Positions 32,612 to 43,240 of a stretch of DNA of 64,000 nucleotides are shown piece after piece. This DNA is from Saccopteryx bilineata (taxonomy: Eukaryota; Chordata; Mammalia; Chiroptera; Emballonuridae), in contig NC_089495.1 of the NCBI RefSeq assembly GCF_036850765.1, positions 198,532,847-198,596,846 on the forward strand. Direction: 5' to 3'. Numbering within the stretch: position 1 is the first letter of the stretch; the number at the start of each line of letters is the position of its first letter. Made by a program: the position numbers and the translations under genes. The notes below the pieces were generated by a model that worked only from the letters and a program-made list of their open reading frames with translations, was not told where the DNA came from and searched no databases.

Positions 32612-32879
32612 TGTAGATAAACAAATTAACAAATAAATTAATAAAAAGATAAGCAAGCAGAGGGAACTAGCTGAATGAATTAGGTGAAGGAGTAAGTGAC
32701 TAGAAGGATGGGTGGATGGATAGATGGAAGGACGGAGTAGATCAGATGGTGAAATGAAAGAATGGCTATAAATAAAAAGAAGATAAATTCGTGGATGGAT
32801 ACAGGACTAAAAAAGATTAGGTATGCAGGCACCTTTGTGCACAAACAAGTGCATACATACAGAGAGGATAGCTGTCCCG
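32612..32879. other. Degenerate AAT/GATG-rich sequence
   Basis: Purine-rich, A-rich sequence with imperfect 'ggatggatag' tandem words near 32708-32735. No gene was recognised. Confidence 0.5.
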
Positions 32880-33200
32880 GGAGAGCAGGACTTGACTTTC
32901 ACAAGATGGCCCGTTCCTCTTCCTGGGCCCGCGGTGCGCAAGCCTCTGACAAAGAAGAAAGGTTTACCCTTGCTCTGCGGGAATTTATTATTTTAATTGT
33001 TAGCCTTCATCGGAGGTTATTGGAATTTTTCCCCACCTCAGACAGTTTGTCACTTGTAAATTATTTGTCACATTGTTGTAATTCTATCCAGATCCTTAGC
33101 TTTCTAATCATGCATCTTTTATGGGGTCTCCTTTAAAGAAGCACTATAATTACGTGCCAAGGGTCCCAGTAAATTTTATCGGGCCATAAAATATTACACT
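32880..33200. other. Candidate conserved non-coding element
   Basis: A sharply bounded, repeat-free, AT-rich block lies between repeat-laden neighbours. It contains 'gggaatttattattttaat', 'cttgtaaattatttgtcac', 'ctttctaatcatgcatc' and 'ctataattacgtgcc', with TAAT/ATTA homeodomain-type cores and an octamer-like ATGCATCTT. Low CpG loss and the absence of repeats suggest constraint. Not tested against other genomes. Confidence 0.35.
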
Positions 33201-33654
33201 TAAATTATTTGGAAGCGGGAAGGAAAGGCAAATGTTCCCTCTGCAAGACTGGAGATCAATACTGCCGGGGCTCACGGTGGCATGGGCAGCTGCAGATGTC
33301 CTCCTCACCCTGCTGTCCCTCTGAGCCCTTGTCCTTGCTGTCCCTGTGGCATTTGCACAGAGCAGTGGGCTCCAGGGAGCTGATGCCTCTTCCCGATTCT
33401 CTAGTCAACACTGGGCCCTGATAAACTCCCACGTGGACGTCCTAGAAGTTGGTCTCGTGATACACAGTGAGTCTGACAGGTGGTTCGGAAGGATGCTGTT
33501 ATTTCCTGATTCCCACAGGTGAGAAGGTGCAGACCCAAAGAGCAATTGGAGGTGGGACTCTAACTTTGCTCCCCTGACTCCGTGGTAAAATTTTTTTTTC
33601 CTCGTCGGGCCACACCTGCTATGATGAACTCACACCAGAAAACATGGATGTGCT
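33201..33654. other. Unique sequence, no gene seen
   Basis: Mixed sequence with a possible MIR trace at 33480-33580 ('cccacaggtgagaaggtgc'). No exon was recognised. Confidence 0.45.
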
Positions 33655-34025
33655 CAGGGGGCTTTGAAAGCTGAAAACCAAGGGCTTTGAATGAGTTGGG
33701 AGGGGGGGTCACAGAGGGTCTTCCTGAGGAAGTAAGTGATTTGATATCTGAAGGATAAGTTGAGAGTTAACTAAATAAGCACAAGACGAAAACATATTTT
33801 AGGTAGAGGGAAGAGTATATGCAAAGGGCCTGTGGTAGGAGGGCCTGGAAAATAACACAGTGTAGCCCAAGCAGAATTCCTGGTGTGAGACTGTGGGACG
33901 AAGCCGGTGTGGTGTCAGGAGCCCCATCACAAAAGGCCTAGTGAGCCGTGTTAAGGCTTCTGGTTTTTATTCTGGGTACATGGAAGCTTCAGGTCAAGGT
34001 TTAGGTAAGAAAAAGGAAATATGTT
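33655..34025. mobile_element. Ancient LINE fragment (L1M/L2-type)
   Basis: 'gtcttcctgaggaagtaag', 'gatatctgaaggataagttg', 'tatgcaaagggcctgtgg', 'taggagggcctggaaaat', 'aaaaggcctagtgagccg' and 'ggtttttattctgggtac' match the LINE region seen at 17100 and 25535. Confidence 0.6.
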
Positions 34026-34129
34026 AAAAGGCAGTGCAGGCAAGAGAAGACTCGCTGTGGAAGGGAGGAGGAGCGGCCTACGCACAGGGGTAAATTCAAG
34101 AAGAGGAGGAAGGCAGGGGATGGTGAGTA

Positions 34130-34445
34130 ATCCCCACTCATCCCTCCGGTTTTGACTGAGATGTCATTTCCTAGAGGAGACCTTCCCTAACACCCAACGG
34201 GCCTAGGTCCCCCCCCCCACCCAAGAGTGGTCTCCACCCTCTACTTCCCTTTTCACAGTGCCCAGCTCTGTAACTGCCCTGTCTTACTTACTGGTCTCTT
34301 CCCCTCCCTGGATGCGGGCCCCAGGCATGAGGACCGGGATCAGGGGCATCTAGATCACTGCCAGCAGCCCCGCCCTCAGGCCAGGACTTGGCACACAGTG
34401 AGCAGGCAACACACAGAACTGAATGAGCGACTCAGTGAATGGGGC
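34130..34445 (+). mobile_element. L2 LINE 3' end
   Basis: 'gagatgtcatttcctagagg', 'agaccttccctaacaccc', 'tgcccagctctgtaactg', 'ttggcacacagtgagcagg' and 'actgaatgagcgactcagtg' give the L2 3' end in order. Confidence 0.65.
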
Positions 34446-34976
34446 ACCCAAAGCAGGTGGAGTTTATGAGGGGCATACTACTCCGCTATTGCCTCTCCCT
34501 CTCTCTCCCTCTCTTCCTGCCTTATTCACTTCCTTTTTTTTTTTTTTTGCTCTAAAGCTGAACTCCTCCAGCTACCTGCTCGGGGGCCCGCCTCTGAAAG
34601 AGCCGATGAACACAGGAGACGATTTCTTCGCTCTATTAGTTTCCCCAGAAGGGTTGCCATGCATAGGTTCATCATGCAGATGGGCTTACCTTGCTTCGAG
34701 AGGTGAGATGACTTCGTCAGGCTGGATCAGAAGGAAGATGACAGAGCATGTGTGAAACTCCTCCATTGTCACCCTCTTAGCGTGACTCATCCTGTTACTA
34801 GTATTGCTGCTAATTATCTCCTGGTGAACTCTTTTTGGTGAACCCTGCCTGTGGTTACAGGCTGGTGAAATCCCCAGCGAACTTTTCTGCCCTAAAGAAA
34901 GTTGTATTTATATCAATAACAATAATAAGACCTATGCTAAAGGTAGCTAGCCTTAATGCCTGGAACTTTCCGGACC
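34446..34976. other. Unique sequence, no gene seen
   Basis: A CT-rich segment and a T-run (about 34534-34548), then mixed sequence. A weak MIR trace may lie at 34670-34760. Confidence 0.45.
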
Positions 34977-34984
34977 CTTTAGAG

Positions 34985-35178
34985 CAGGGGACTGCAGTTG
35001 AGGGCCCACTGGTCAAATCTTGTTTTGGGAAATAAGGTCTCATTGGTACACAGCCATGCCAATTTGCTGATGTACCTCTGCGTCTGTTTTCTGGGCATGG
35101 CCAGGCAGAAAGTGGACGGTCCTCGAATCCTCAAACATTCACTCTCTGGCCCTTACCAATGAGGTTTGCCAATCCCTG
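34985..35178. mobile_element. MER-type hAT MITE with decayed ends
   Basis: Starts CAGGGGACTGCAG and ends GGTTTGCCAATCCCTG, a worn version of the 'caggggtcggcaaactac' ends of an abundant placental hAT MITE. Inside, 'ggtctcattggtacacagcc' is the family's core. Flanking CTTTAGAG (34977-34984) and CTTTCTAG (35179-35186) agree at 6 of 8 positions, consistent with an old 8-bp target duplication. Confidence 0.7.
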
Positions 35179-35189
35179 CTTTCTAGTCG

Positions 35190-35345
35190 CCATGGCAGCG
35201 TGATGGCATAGTCTTGTCACGCCCATTTCACAGATAATGAAACCCAGGCTTGGAGAGGACAAGTAATTTTCTTGAGGTTTCAAAGAGCCCGGAACCCAGA
35301 GATTCTATCTTCGAAACCTGTGATCTTTTCTCACGTGATCTCCTG
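35190..35345 (-). mobile_element. MIR SINE
   Basis: 'catttcacagataatgaaac', 'ccaggcttggagaggac', 'aagtaattttcttgaggttt' and 'gagcccggaacccagag' form the reverse MIR core. Confidence 0.7.
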
Positions 35346-35984
35346 GAAATGACAGTGTCAGTCTGACCTTGAGGAGAAGGCAGGTGACTCATGTCTAATA
35401 GATTCTAGAGTCCCCAAATGTGAATGGTCCAGCAGTATTTTCATTAGGGGCAAATGCTCTGATTATCCATTGGTACAGAAAGATACCCATTCAATGAGTC
35501 ACAGAAAGCAACAGCAGTCGTTCGGTTTGCCCTCCAATCTGCAGTTTGAGCAGAGTTCGGAAGAGACAGCAGTTTTCCACACAGCATCGACTGGGCAGCT
35601 CAAGGGGTGTAAGGACTGACTTCCGAGATGACTCACGCCCATGTCCGTTCTGGCTCTGGGCTCCTCTGTCCAGGAGCCTATCCACAGTGTGTCTTGGGCT
35701 TCCTTGCAGCATGGCGGCTGGGTTCCAAGATGGAGCATCCTAAGAGGCAGGAGGTGGAATTTACTACTTTTTTAAGACCTATGCCAGGAAACTTCCCAGG
35801 GCCTCCTCTGCTAGGGGTATTGGTCCCGGTGTCATAAACCTGCCTGGATTCAAGGAAGAGGACAGCAATGCCATCGTTCAGTGAGAGGAATGTCAAAGAA
35901 TTTGGGGGCTATATTTTAAAAACCCCACAGCAAATATTCATATTCATCATAGGGGTCCCTTAGACCGTCACTTTGATCTTGGCT
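35346..35984. other. Unique sequence, no gene seen
   Basis: No recognised repeat. Open frames under 80 codons are not protein-like. Confidence 0.5.
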
Positions 35985-36115
35985 AGGGTGACCTGGTCAT
36001 TTCTTGTTCAAACTAGGACACACTAAGAGAACGAAAGGGAATGCTATGAATAATAATACCAGTCAATGAGTGCAAAACAGAAGTCTCCCAGACAAACCAG
36101 GTAGGTAGTCACCCT
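35985..36115. mobile_element. Short DNA-transposon fossil (TIR AGGGTGACC)
   Basis: AGGGTGACC at the left and AGTCACCCT at the right form inverted ends that agree at 8 of 9 positions, 131 bp apart. 'AGGGTGACC' ends are known from old mammalian MER-type DNA elements. I see no clear target duplication, so this is provisional. Confidence 0.45.
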
Positions 36116-36654
36116 ACCCTAGGGTCAGTGATTAACGTCTCCCTGATGTCTTCAAATCATCTTGGGAAGGTTATATGTATATATTAAGACCACTCTATTC
36201 TGTTTAAATATAGAACACATTTAGAAAAGTGTGAATAAAGCATTTTTTTTTTAAAAAATGGTAATCTTTGGCCTGTGTGTGAAATCTTCAGTTATCTGGA
36301 AAAGTCACCTGAATACAACTTCTGCTTCCCTGAGTTTTCCAATTCACTGCACTGCTCCTGGGTGATGGGTCCCACAGACCAGAGCGCCCGGAGTGGTACT
36401 GGCGCGGGCTGCCTGGTCCCCCCCTGCTGAGTGAGGGTTCACCCTGTGCTCGGTGTCGCTAGATCCTGGAAAAGCAGAGAGGGCGAAGATGTGGTCCTCG
36501 CCTGCAGGTGCAGGTGCCCGTGACAAGGGCTCCTGGAGAAGTAAAAACCAAGAACGGATCGGGAGAGCACCAAAACCAAACCCAACCCAAGTCCAGGAAG
36601 TTTTCACAGAGGAAGTGACATTCAAGTCGGATGGTTTATTTTTTGATTACCTAG
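36116..36654. other. Unique sequence, no gene seen
   Basis: AT-rich at 36170-36260, then GC-rich. A faint LINE-like phrase occurs near 36440-36540. No exon was recognised. Confidence 0.45.
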
Positions 36655-36845
36655 TAATCAAACTATTACTCAGACACCTTGCTAAGCATTTTTTGTGGAC
36701 GATCTCATTTCATATTTAGAAAAACCTCGGTGAAGTGGACGTTACTACCACCCCCATTTTACAGATGAGAAAACTGAGGTTGAGGATGGTGAATTAACTC
36801 ACTTAAGTCTACAGCGGTAGCAGGAAGTAGAGTCAGAACAGGTAC
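36655..36845 (-). mobile_element. MIR SINE
   Basis: 'cagacaccttgctaagcatt', 'acgatctcatttcatattt', 'cccccattttacagatgag' and 'aaaactgaggttgaggatgg' form a strong reverse MIR. Confidence 0.8.
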
Positions 36846-37164
36846 TGGGAATAGAGGGAGAAGGATGAGTAGCGATTTCTCAAACCTGAGAGAAGGAGTG
36901 CGCATTGCAGGCAGAGGACCAGCAGCTGTAAGGACAGACAGGTGGAATAGGGCTCGGGAAGCCTGGGCTATACTGGCCGTTGGGTGTTTCCGGAGCATGG
37001 TTGGTTGGGCTGGAGGGGATACAGTGAGGTCCTGGCTGAAAAGGAAGTTTGCAACACAGAGGGCTTGGGGCTTCTCTCGTGGGGACGGGGGCTCCCTTGG
37101 AGTGTTGAAAAGGGTGGAATATTAGCCAACACCAGCCATCCTGAGCTTGCGCCCCTTGCTTTTC
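36846..37164. other. Unique sequence, no gene seen
   Basis: Purine-rich start, otherwise mixed. It may be LINE-derived (activity-worn 'agggctcgggaagcctgg'). Confidence 0.4.
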
Positions 37165-37300
37165 TAGTGTGATCCACGGACCAGAAACGGCTGTTGCTTA
37201 GAAATGCAGCACCTCAGGCCTCCTGAATCAGAACCTGGATTTTAACAAGTTCCCCAGGAGGCCGCTGTGCGCTTGGACGTTGGGAAGCAATGGCCTAGCA
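37165..37300. mobile_element. MER5-like hAT fragment
   Basis: 'gtgtgatccacggaccag', 'cttagaaatgcagcacctc', 'aggcctcctgaatcagaacc', 'ggattttaacaagttcccc' and 'cgttgggaagcaatgg' follow the MER5 element family. Confidence 0.65.
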
Positions 37301-37458
37301 CCCTGCAGTTCAGTTTATAACTTCACAGCATATCTGCTCACAGTCCAGGTCTCCTGCTGACGGCTTTCAGTTCTAGGACACCTGAGCAATGGCTTACAAG
37401 AGTTTTGGGGGAAGATCAGAGGTCAGTATTGCCAATAACTGTGATCCATTCATTAGCT

Positions 37459-37699
37459 GTTCTTTTCCTGGTTGTTTTAGTGACTGATGCCTGGACCCTC
37501 TGCAGTGGAACCAGACCCAGCATGGTCCCCCTAGCAAGTCAGCTCAGTGGCACAATTTTGTGGGTGACAGAGCCCTCATACCCTGCAAGTTCCCTGTGTG
37601 ACAAACAGAGTGCTGGTCCCTGGGGGCAGAGGCAGAGATGAACAGGTGCCTGGCCTGTCCACTTCACAGAATGACTAACCCAGATGGAAAGGGAGGGTG
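37459..37699 (+). repeat. Local duplication, copy 1 (241 bp)
   Basis: Matches 39434-39669 in the same orientation, about nine bases in ten, with three small indels. It starts at 'gttcttttcctggttg' and ends at 'aaagggagggtg'. Not a family I recognise. The two starts are 1,975 bp apart. Confidence 0.9.
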
Positions 37700-39433
37700 G
37701 CATGGATGTTACACTGGGGCAGGGGCTGGCTCTAGCTGAGGATGGGGGCCGGGGCCTGAAATTGATCCCTTTGGCAGTCATATTTCCCGCTCTCGAGTGG
37801 ATGTCCGGGGGCAGAAATGAGGGTAGACTCTGCGTGTGTGTGGTGTGCGGGATGCGTGTGTACGCACATCAACCTAAAAGGCTCGGGTTGCAGCAATGTT
37901 GGCCCTTATGGTTCCTCCTGCACCCTCAGGGTCTTAACTACCTGCTGCTGGCAGAAGTGGTGATGATGCTTAGAATGGGAGCTGCCCCAGCACCTCCATC
38001 TTTCCTTCTTCCTCTCTGAGCTGTTCCATGAGCACCTCCTCCTCCATGCTGGACTCCGGGGAAGCTTTAGGGATGAGGGGTGCAGAACTGGTCCCTGACC
38101 TGCAGAAGCTCTCAGTCTGGGAGGAGGGACGATGGAAAGGCAGCAAAAGGATGAGGCAGGTGCAGTGTTTTAAAGAGCGTGGGATGCCAGTCAGTGCTGG
38201 GGGAACAAGAGGGAGGGGCATCTGGTTCCAGGGGGTAGGGAGCTCTGCCACTTGCCACCTACCTGCCTTTGAGCAGATGTCCCAGCCTCTTGGGTCCTCA
38301 GAGTCTTAGCCCATGTCAGGGCTGTGCTGATTTCCCCCTTCAGAGTTCGGGTGAGGACCAGACAGGGTAGGTGGAAGCACCCAGCCGAGGAAGTGAGGAT
38401 GTAGCACGTGGTTGACATTCACAGACTCCTGGTCTTTGACCTCAGACTCCAAGCTCACCAGGGGTAAAAAAGAAAAAAAAAAAACCCAAACCCAAAGGGG
38501 CCGGTTTCCTTTCACAAGCTACACTTGCCCAGAGCTCCCCCGCCCCCGTCTTGCAGGAAAGCGACTTCCCTCGCGTGCAAGAACGTGCATGTGATGATGG
38601 CGTGCCCCGGGCAACCAAAGGGATCTTGCAGAAAGCAAGGTTCTCTCACTGATGCAGAGCAATGGACAGGAGAGAGGAAGTGGGTGCCCCATCTTCTTGC
38701 CCGGCCAGGCTGTGCTGGCTTTGGCCTCTTAAACGCCATTTTTGTGAAGATTGACTGCGGGTGGTTTGGGGACTTGCTGTGAAAGTCTTTCTCCCTCTCC
38801 TTTTCCTTCTCCTTCTCCTCCCCTCCCCTTCTTCCTCTTTAATAATACTCCTGTGTACTTCCTTGAGCCTTCTCTCATAGCCGCCCACCCTCAGAAACCA
38901 GTGAGCCCGTCGGGGCTCCGCTGGGCGTGGCAGGAGGGCCGGGCAGGTGGCGGAGACATGGGGCGGTGCTCCCAGGACATCGGCAGGCCGGAGGCTGGCT
39001 CCCAGAATCACAGGGACATCAGGCACCTGGAATGAAGAGGAGGCTGTAGTACCAACGGGGGCTTGAACCCAGGGGGGAAGGTGGGAACACAGGATTCCAC
39101 TCTTCCCACTGGCCGCACTCGACCCATTCTTGAATACTCAGTGAAGGGGTGTTTCCCCCCCCCATGAACCCGATTTTCTTGGCATCCCCGGGGGCCTTTG
39201 TTCGCAGAGGCAGAGGATGACTCAGTCTTCCTGGGAGCGGCAGGGGAGTCTGCTGGTCTTGGAAGCGAGTGTGAGAAAGGGGTTTACTTCTGCCTCGTGG
39301 CTCTGTATCCCCTTGGGGGGCCCCCGCCACACACAGTGCCCACGTCCATGCCCACCCACTAGTGTGTGCACATGGACTCTCCCCATCTACACCCTTGCAC
39401 ATGCTCCGCAGGGGCGGGCACCTGCACCACCCC
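37700..39433. other. Spacer between duplicate copies; no gene seen
   Basis: Mixed sequence with a possible LINE phrase (38045-38160: 'ggtccctgacctgcagaag'), a weak MIR trace at 38240-38345, and a pyrimidine-rich patch at 38788-38840. Open frames of up to 127 codons are not protein-like. Confidence 0.5.
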
Positions 39434-39669
39434 GTTCTTCTCCTGGTTGTTTAGTGACTGACGCCTGGACCCTCTGCGGTGGAACCAGACCCAGCATGGT
39501 CCCCCTAGCAAATCAGCTCAGTGGCACAATTTTGGGGGTAACAGAGCCTTCATACCCTGAAAGTTCCCTATGTGCCAGAGTGCTAGTCCCGGCGGGCAGA
39601 GGCAGAGATGAACAGGTGCCTGGCCTGTCCACTTCACAGAATGACTAACCCAGATGGAAAGGGAGGGTG
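39434..39669 (+). repeat. Local duplication, copy 2 (236 bp)
   Basis: Direct repeat of 37459-37699. The last 60 bases ('gatgaacaggtgcctggcc', 'cacttcacagaatgactaac') are identical in both, while the differences sit in the middle. Confidence 0.9.
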
Positions 39670-39674
39670 ACAAG

Positions 39675-39845
39675 CCCCGAGCCCCTGGGTGTTTGCAAAC
39701 CTGACAGTGTAAGTCACCGAGTGGGTCTTTCGGCAATGTTTCCATAAAAACCTCATAAATCGCCTCTGTGTAACGTTGCACGCACATTTTAATTTTCCTC
39801 AATAAATACAGACATTCTTATTTCCTAACAGCTCCAGCCTTGGCT
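39675..39845. other. Candidate conserved non-coding element
   Basis: Unique AT-leaning block with 'ggtctttcggcaatgtttc', 'cataaaaacctcataaatcg' (CDX/HOX-like CATAAA), 'gtaacgttgcacgcac' and 'aattttcctcaataaatac'. It sits immediately after duplication copy 2. Motif-based guess only. Confidence 0.25.
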
Positions 39846-41229
39846 GAGTGCCCAGCCGAGGGGTCTACTTCCTGTGTGTTCGGCCAGGGTGCATGGCGGA
39901 CAGGACTGGGGACCACTCTGCTGGTTGTTTGAGGCCCGAGACACCCTCGGGGATCCGGGGCGAAGGAGGCCCGATTTGAATGCGATGTTAGGGGTCCTCT
40001 TACCCAGTTGCAAATTATGCTCCTCCTCTTGCAAACGATTAATCTTTTCACCTGTTCTTTTATTCCAGCTAAGCCCTTTTTCCCGAGGTTTTAGGCAAGA
40101 GCGCTTATTCAGTCTGTTTTCAGACGTAGAGGCTGAGGTCCCGAGGAATGAAGTGCCGGTCAAGGCCAGGGCCAGGGAATGTGCGTTGAACCAATGCTCC
40201 AGCTCATTTGGATGCCCGTGGTGGTGATCACTCTTTGAGAATGTACTTCTTCTGCGGCTATGATTTGGGTCTCAGGACAGAAACCGTATTTCCCCCCTTT
40301 CTTAAAATAAAAAAACCTTGGAAACAACAACTTTGCAAAAGTAAGGAGCAATTTCAAGAACAGTTTTCACCTAAAGACTTGATGGAACTTAAAGCTCTAA
40401 GAACTTGAGAGTTGAAGCCCCAGAAGGAAGGGCGGTCTGTCACCTCCCACAGCCAGGGCACCTGCCATCGCCGTGCTGGCTTTTCGATAACTTCGATGCA
40501 CCGACACCCGCCCGTCCTCAGAAAGTCATTTTGTTGCTTACAAGCTGATAAGTCTTTACCCCTTCTCGTCTTGGAGCTGTGGGCGGGGAAGCTGAGATGT
40601 CAAGGTTCTGCTGCCAGTTAGGGGCAGAGCCTGGATTACAAGTGCAGCTCTCTGACCTCCGTGGGAGCCCGTGTTCCTCTGCACAATATCGGCCCAGCCC
40701 TAACTACTGTTAGAGGGTGATGAGCTTCCAGGGGCCCAGAGGGCTGTGGTAGGAGTCCCAAGGTTACAGCACCTAGCCCCTTGCTATGTGGTTTCACAGA
40801 ATAAAGAGAAGGCAGGGAGAAAGGGAGGTGGGGAGGGCAGAGGGCAGAGGGCAGGCATGGGAGCGCTCTCTCACTGAGAGCTATTTTGTGCTGTTGTAAT
40901 ACTAATTAGGTACCATGTCAGGAGCGGAGGGGTGAAATATAGAACAAAAGAGAAGACTTTTCTTTTTTTTTTCGTGAGGCTTTTAAAGTTAAAAGCTTGG
41001 CTAAAGTAGAAGAGAGGGAGGCAGAGAGCTCACATCGTTGCTTTGATTGGGTGTTCTGGGAGGTCCATTACCAAAAAGCCATCAATAGTCTAGGATGGCC
41101 ACAGAGGAAGGAAGCCACTGGAGAGCCCCATCATGTCTGATGCACTTGCTTCCTTCTGTGGGTCCCCCAAATCATGCCACCAGTAAGTGGGACCAAATAA
41201 GCTCTTGCCTCTGGGGAATGCCCGCTGAG
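39846..41229. other. Unique sequence, no gene seen
   Basis: A possible worn MIR at 40565-40680 ('aggggcagagcctggatta'), and a purine-rich patch at 40800-40860. No exon was recognised. Confidence 0.45.
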
Positions 41230-42373
41230 TGAGGCGTCTGAGCAGATGCATTCAATCACTTACAGGTTCTGTGGTCATCAAGATGCTCCCAGAATACTCT
41301 GTGAGAAGGATATTAACATTACCCTGGCTCTTCTGACCTACCCACAATCAACCGTGAACTCCGCCCCCTGCTTCTTGTTTAGCTCCGATGTTCACAGTAC
41401 CATAGCATGTCACCCAGGTGTCTCCTGGCACCTGCTCCGTCACCTGCAGGTCTGTGTCTCTTAACCAGATGGCCACAGCAGCAGGGATGAAGGCTTCACA
41501 GGGATTTAGTGACATGAACTCCCATTTACCAAAGTTGATCTGGCTAAAGCGACTGCTCAGGGCTCTACCTGCCAATGGGAATGACCAACTCTGAGTCCTT
41601 CACACGGCACCGTTCCCCAGGGAGCCAGCCTGGTGGTGGGGCGACTGCACTGACTTGTTTCCATCATAGAAGGGGCAGTGCATGTTCTCGTTAGAGTAGA
41701 CATGTGCTCTGGGTACGGATTTGCCTTCTCTGCCTCCAAGGCTTCTGCTAGAACCACCATGAATTTACAGACATCCTTACTCCTCATCACAGTGTTCCAC
41801 ATGGCACTGCCTCTAACCAAGAGCTCGCTGGATATCAAATAAACATCACCCCTGGGATCACGCCCCTTAAATCCACTGGGCCTGGCAGGGCTCCCTACCC
41901 CCCTTCAGCCATTGGCCTGATAGAATCTGGAATAAGCCCTTCCGAAGACTCTTTGTGGCACTAGCTGGGTAGCAGCCATGTGTGGGACTGGAGTAATAAC
42001 ATCTTCCAGGATATAGTAACTGACTACATCAGCGACCAAGACATGGAGCTGGCTTTCTCTACAGCCAAGTGGGGGAATGAACTCCTCTTACTGCTACCCC
42101 AGTGATTCAAGAGCAAAAATTCTGCCTCCTGCTCCTATGATGCAAAGCTCTCCTGGTCTAGAAGATTTAGATCCCAGGGGTGAAGTGCTCTTACCAGAGG
42201 CACAGCCACGGATCATTTAGGTGGAAGTCGGGACTGCCTTCTGGCCTCTTTGGTGGCATCATGCCAGTGATCCAGCAAGGAAGGGAGTTCCCGTCCTGGC
42301 TGGGGTGATTGATCTTGAATACAAAATAGAAATTGAATTGTTAACTCCAAATAGGGGTAGGTGCAGTATAACT
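41230..42373. other. Unidentified 1.1-kb block beside an LTR
   Basis: No family was recognised. On the minus strand, frames at 41348-41575 and 41557-41838 overlap in different phases and could be one older frame broken by a shift. It adjoins the 3' side of the MaLR LTR (42374-42740). It may be remnant retroviral-internal sequence from another element or plain unique DNA. I cannot tell which. Confidence 0.3.
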
Positions 42374-42740
42374 GCGTCTCAGTCTGTTCAAGCTGCTATA
42401 ACAACATACCATAGACTGGGTGGCTTATAGACAACAGAAATTGATTTCTCACAGGTGTGGAGGCTGGGAGTCTAAGATCAAGGTGCCGGCAGATTCAGCT
42501 CCTGGTGCGACTGCACTTCCTGGCACCTCGATGGTTCCGTGTTCTGCGCCTGGCGGAAGGATGGAGAGGGAGCCCTCCGGTCTCTTTTATAAGGACACTG
42601 ATTCCCTTCATGAGCGCTCTGCCCTCATTACCTGATCACCTCTCAAAAGCCCTGTCTCCAAGTACCATTGCGAATTATTAGGTTTCCACATAGGAATTTG
42701 GGGTGGTGGGGGTAGGGACACAGACATTCAGTTTATAGCA
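42374..42740 (-). mobile_element. MaLR (MLT1-type) LTR
   Basis: The stretch is a clear reverse MaLR LTR: 'gctataacaacataccatag', 'actgggtggcttatagacaa', 'cagaaattgatttctcac', 'aggctgggagtctaagatc', 'ttttataaggacactgatt' and 'cattcagtttatagca'. Read on the minus strand it begins TGCTATAAACTGAATG, the usual MaLR LTR start. It is a non-coding fossil of an ancient retrotransposon. Confidence 0.85.
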
Positions 42741-43193
42741 TCCCACTCCTGGCCCTCCCAAAAGTCCTGTCCTTCTTATGTGCAAAATACGTTCCATTCC
42801 AACAGGTCCCAGAGTCTTAACTCATTCCAGCATCAACTCTGAAGTCTAAAATACCAAAGTCTCATCTAAACAGCATCTGAATAAGACATGGGTGAGACTA
42901 GAGGTATTATCTGTCCTGAGGCAAACTGTTCTCCAGTTGTAAATCTGTGAATCCAGACAAGTTATGTGTTTCTAAAATACAGTAGTGTGACAGGGAGAGG
43001 CTAGACGCGCCCATTCCGAAAGGGAGGAGTGGGAGAGGAGAGAGGTAACAGGTCCCGGGTAGATCCAGAACCTAATGGGACAAACAACATCCAAGCTAAA
43101 GGCTTGGGAATAATCTTTGGCTTAGTGGACCCATGGGGGCTGCTGTCCCGCCCTGACAATTCTCACAAATTGAAGTCACGTAATTTAATGGGA
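42741..43193 (-). mobile_element. MaLR internal sequence, 3' part
   Basis: 'tggccctcccaaaagtcctg', 'acaggtcccagagtcttaac', 'tcattccagcatcaactctg' and 'aaataccaaagtctcatcta' match the reverse of THE1/MST/MLT1 internal sequence just inside the 3' LTR. So the LTR at 42374-42740 is the 3' LTR of a minus-strand element whose 5' part is lost. No open frame is kept. Confidence 0.65.
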
Positions 43194-43240
43194 CAAAAAA
43201 AAAAAAAAAAAAAAAAAAAAAAGAAAAAGAAAAAAGGGAA
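43194..43240. repeat. Poly(A)/A-rich run
   Basis: About 28 A followed by 'gaaaaagaaaaaa'. It ends the recognisable MaLR internal sequence. Confidence 0.9.
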
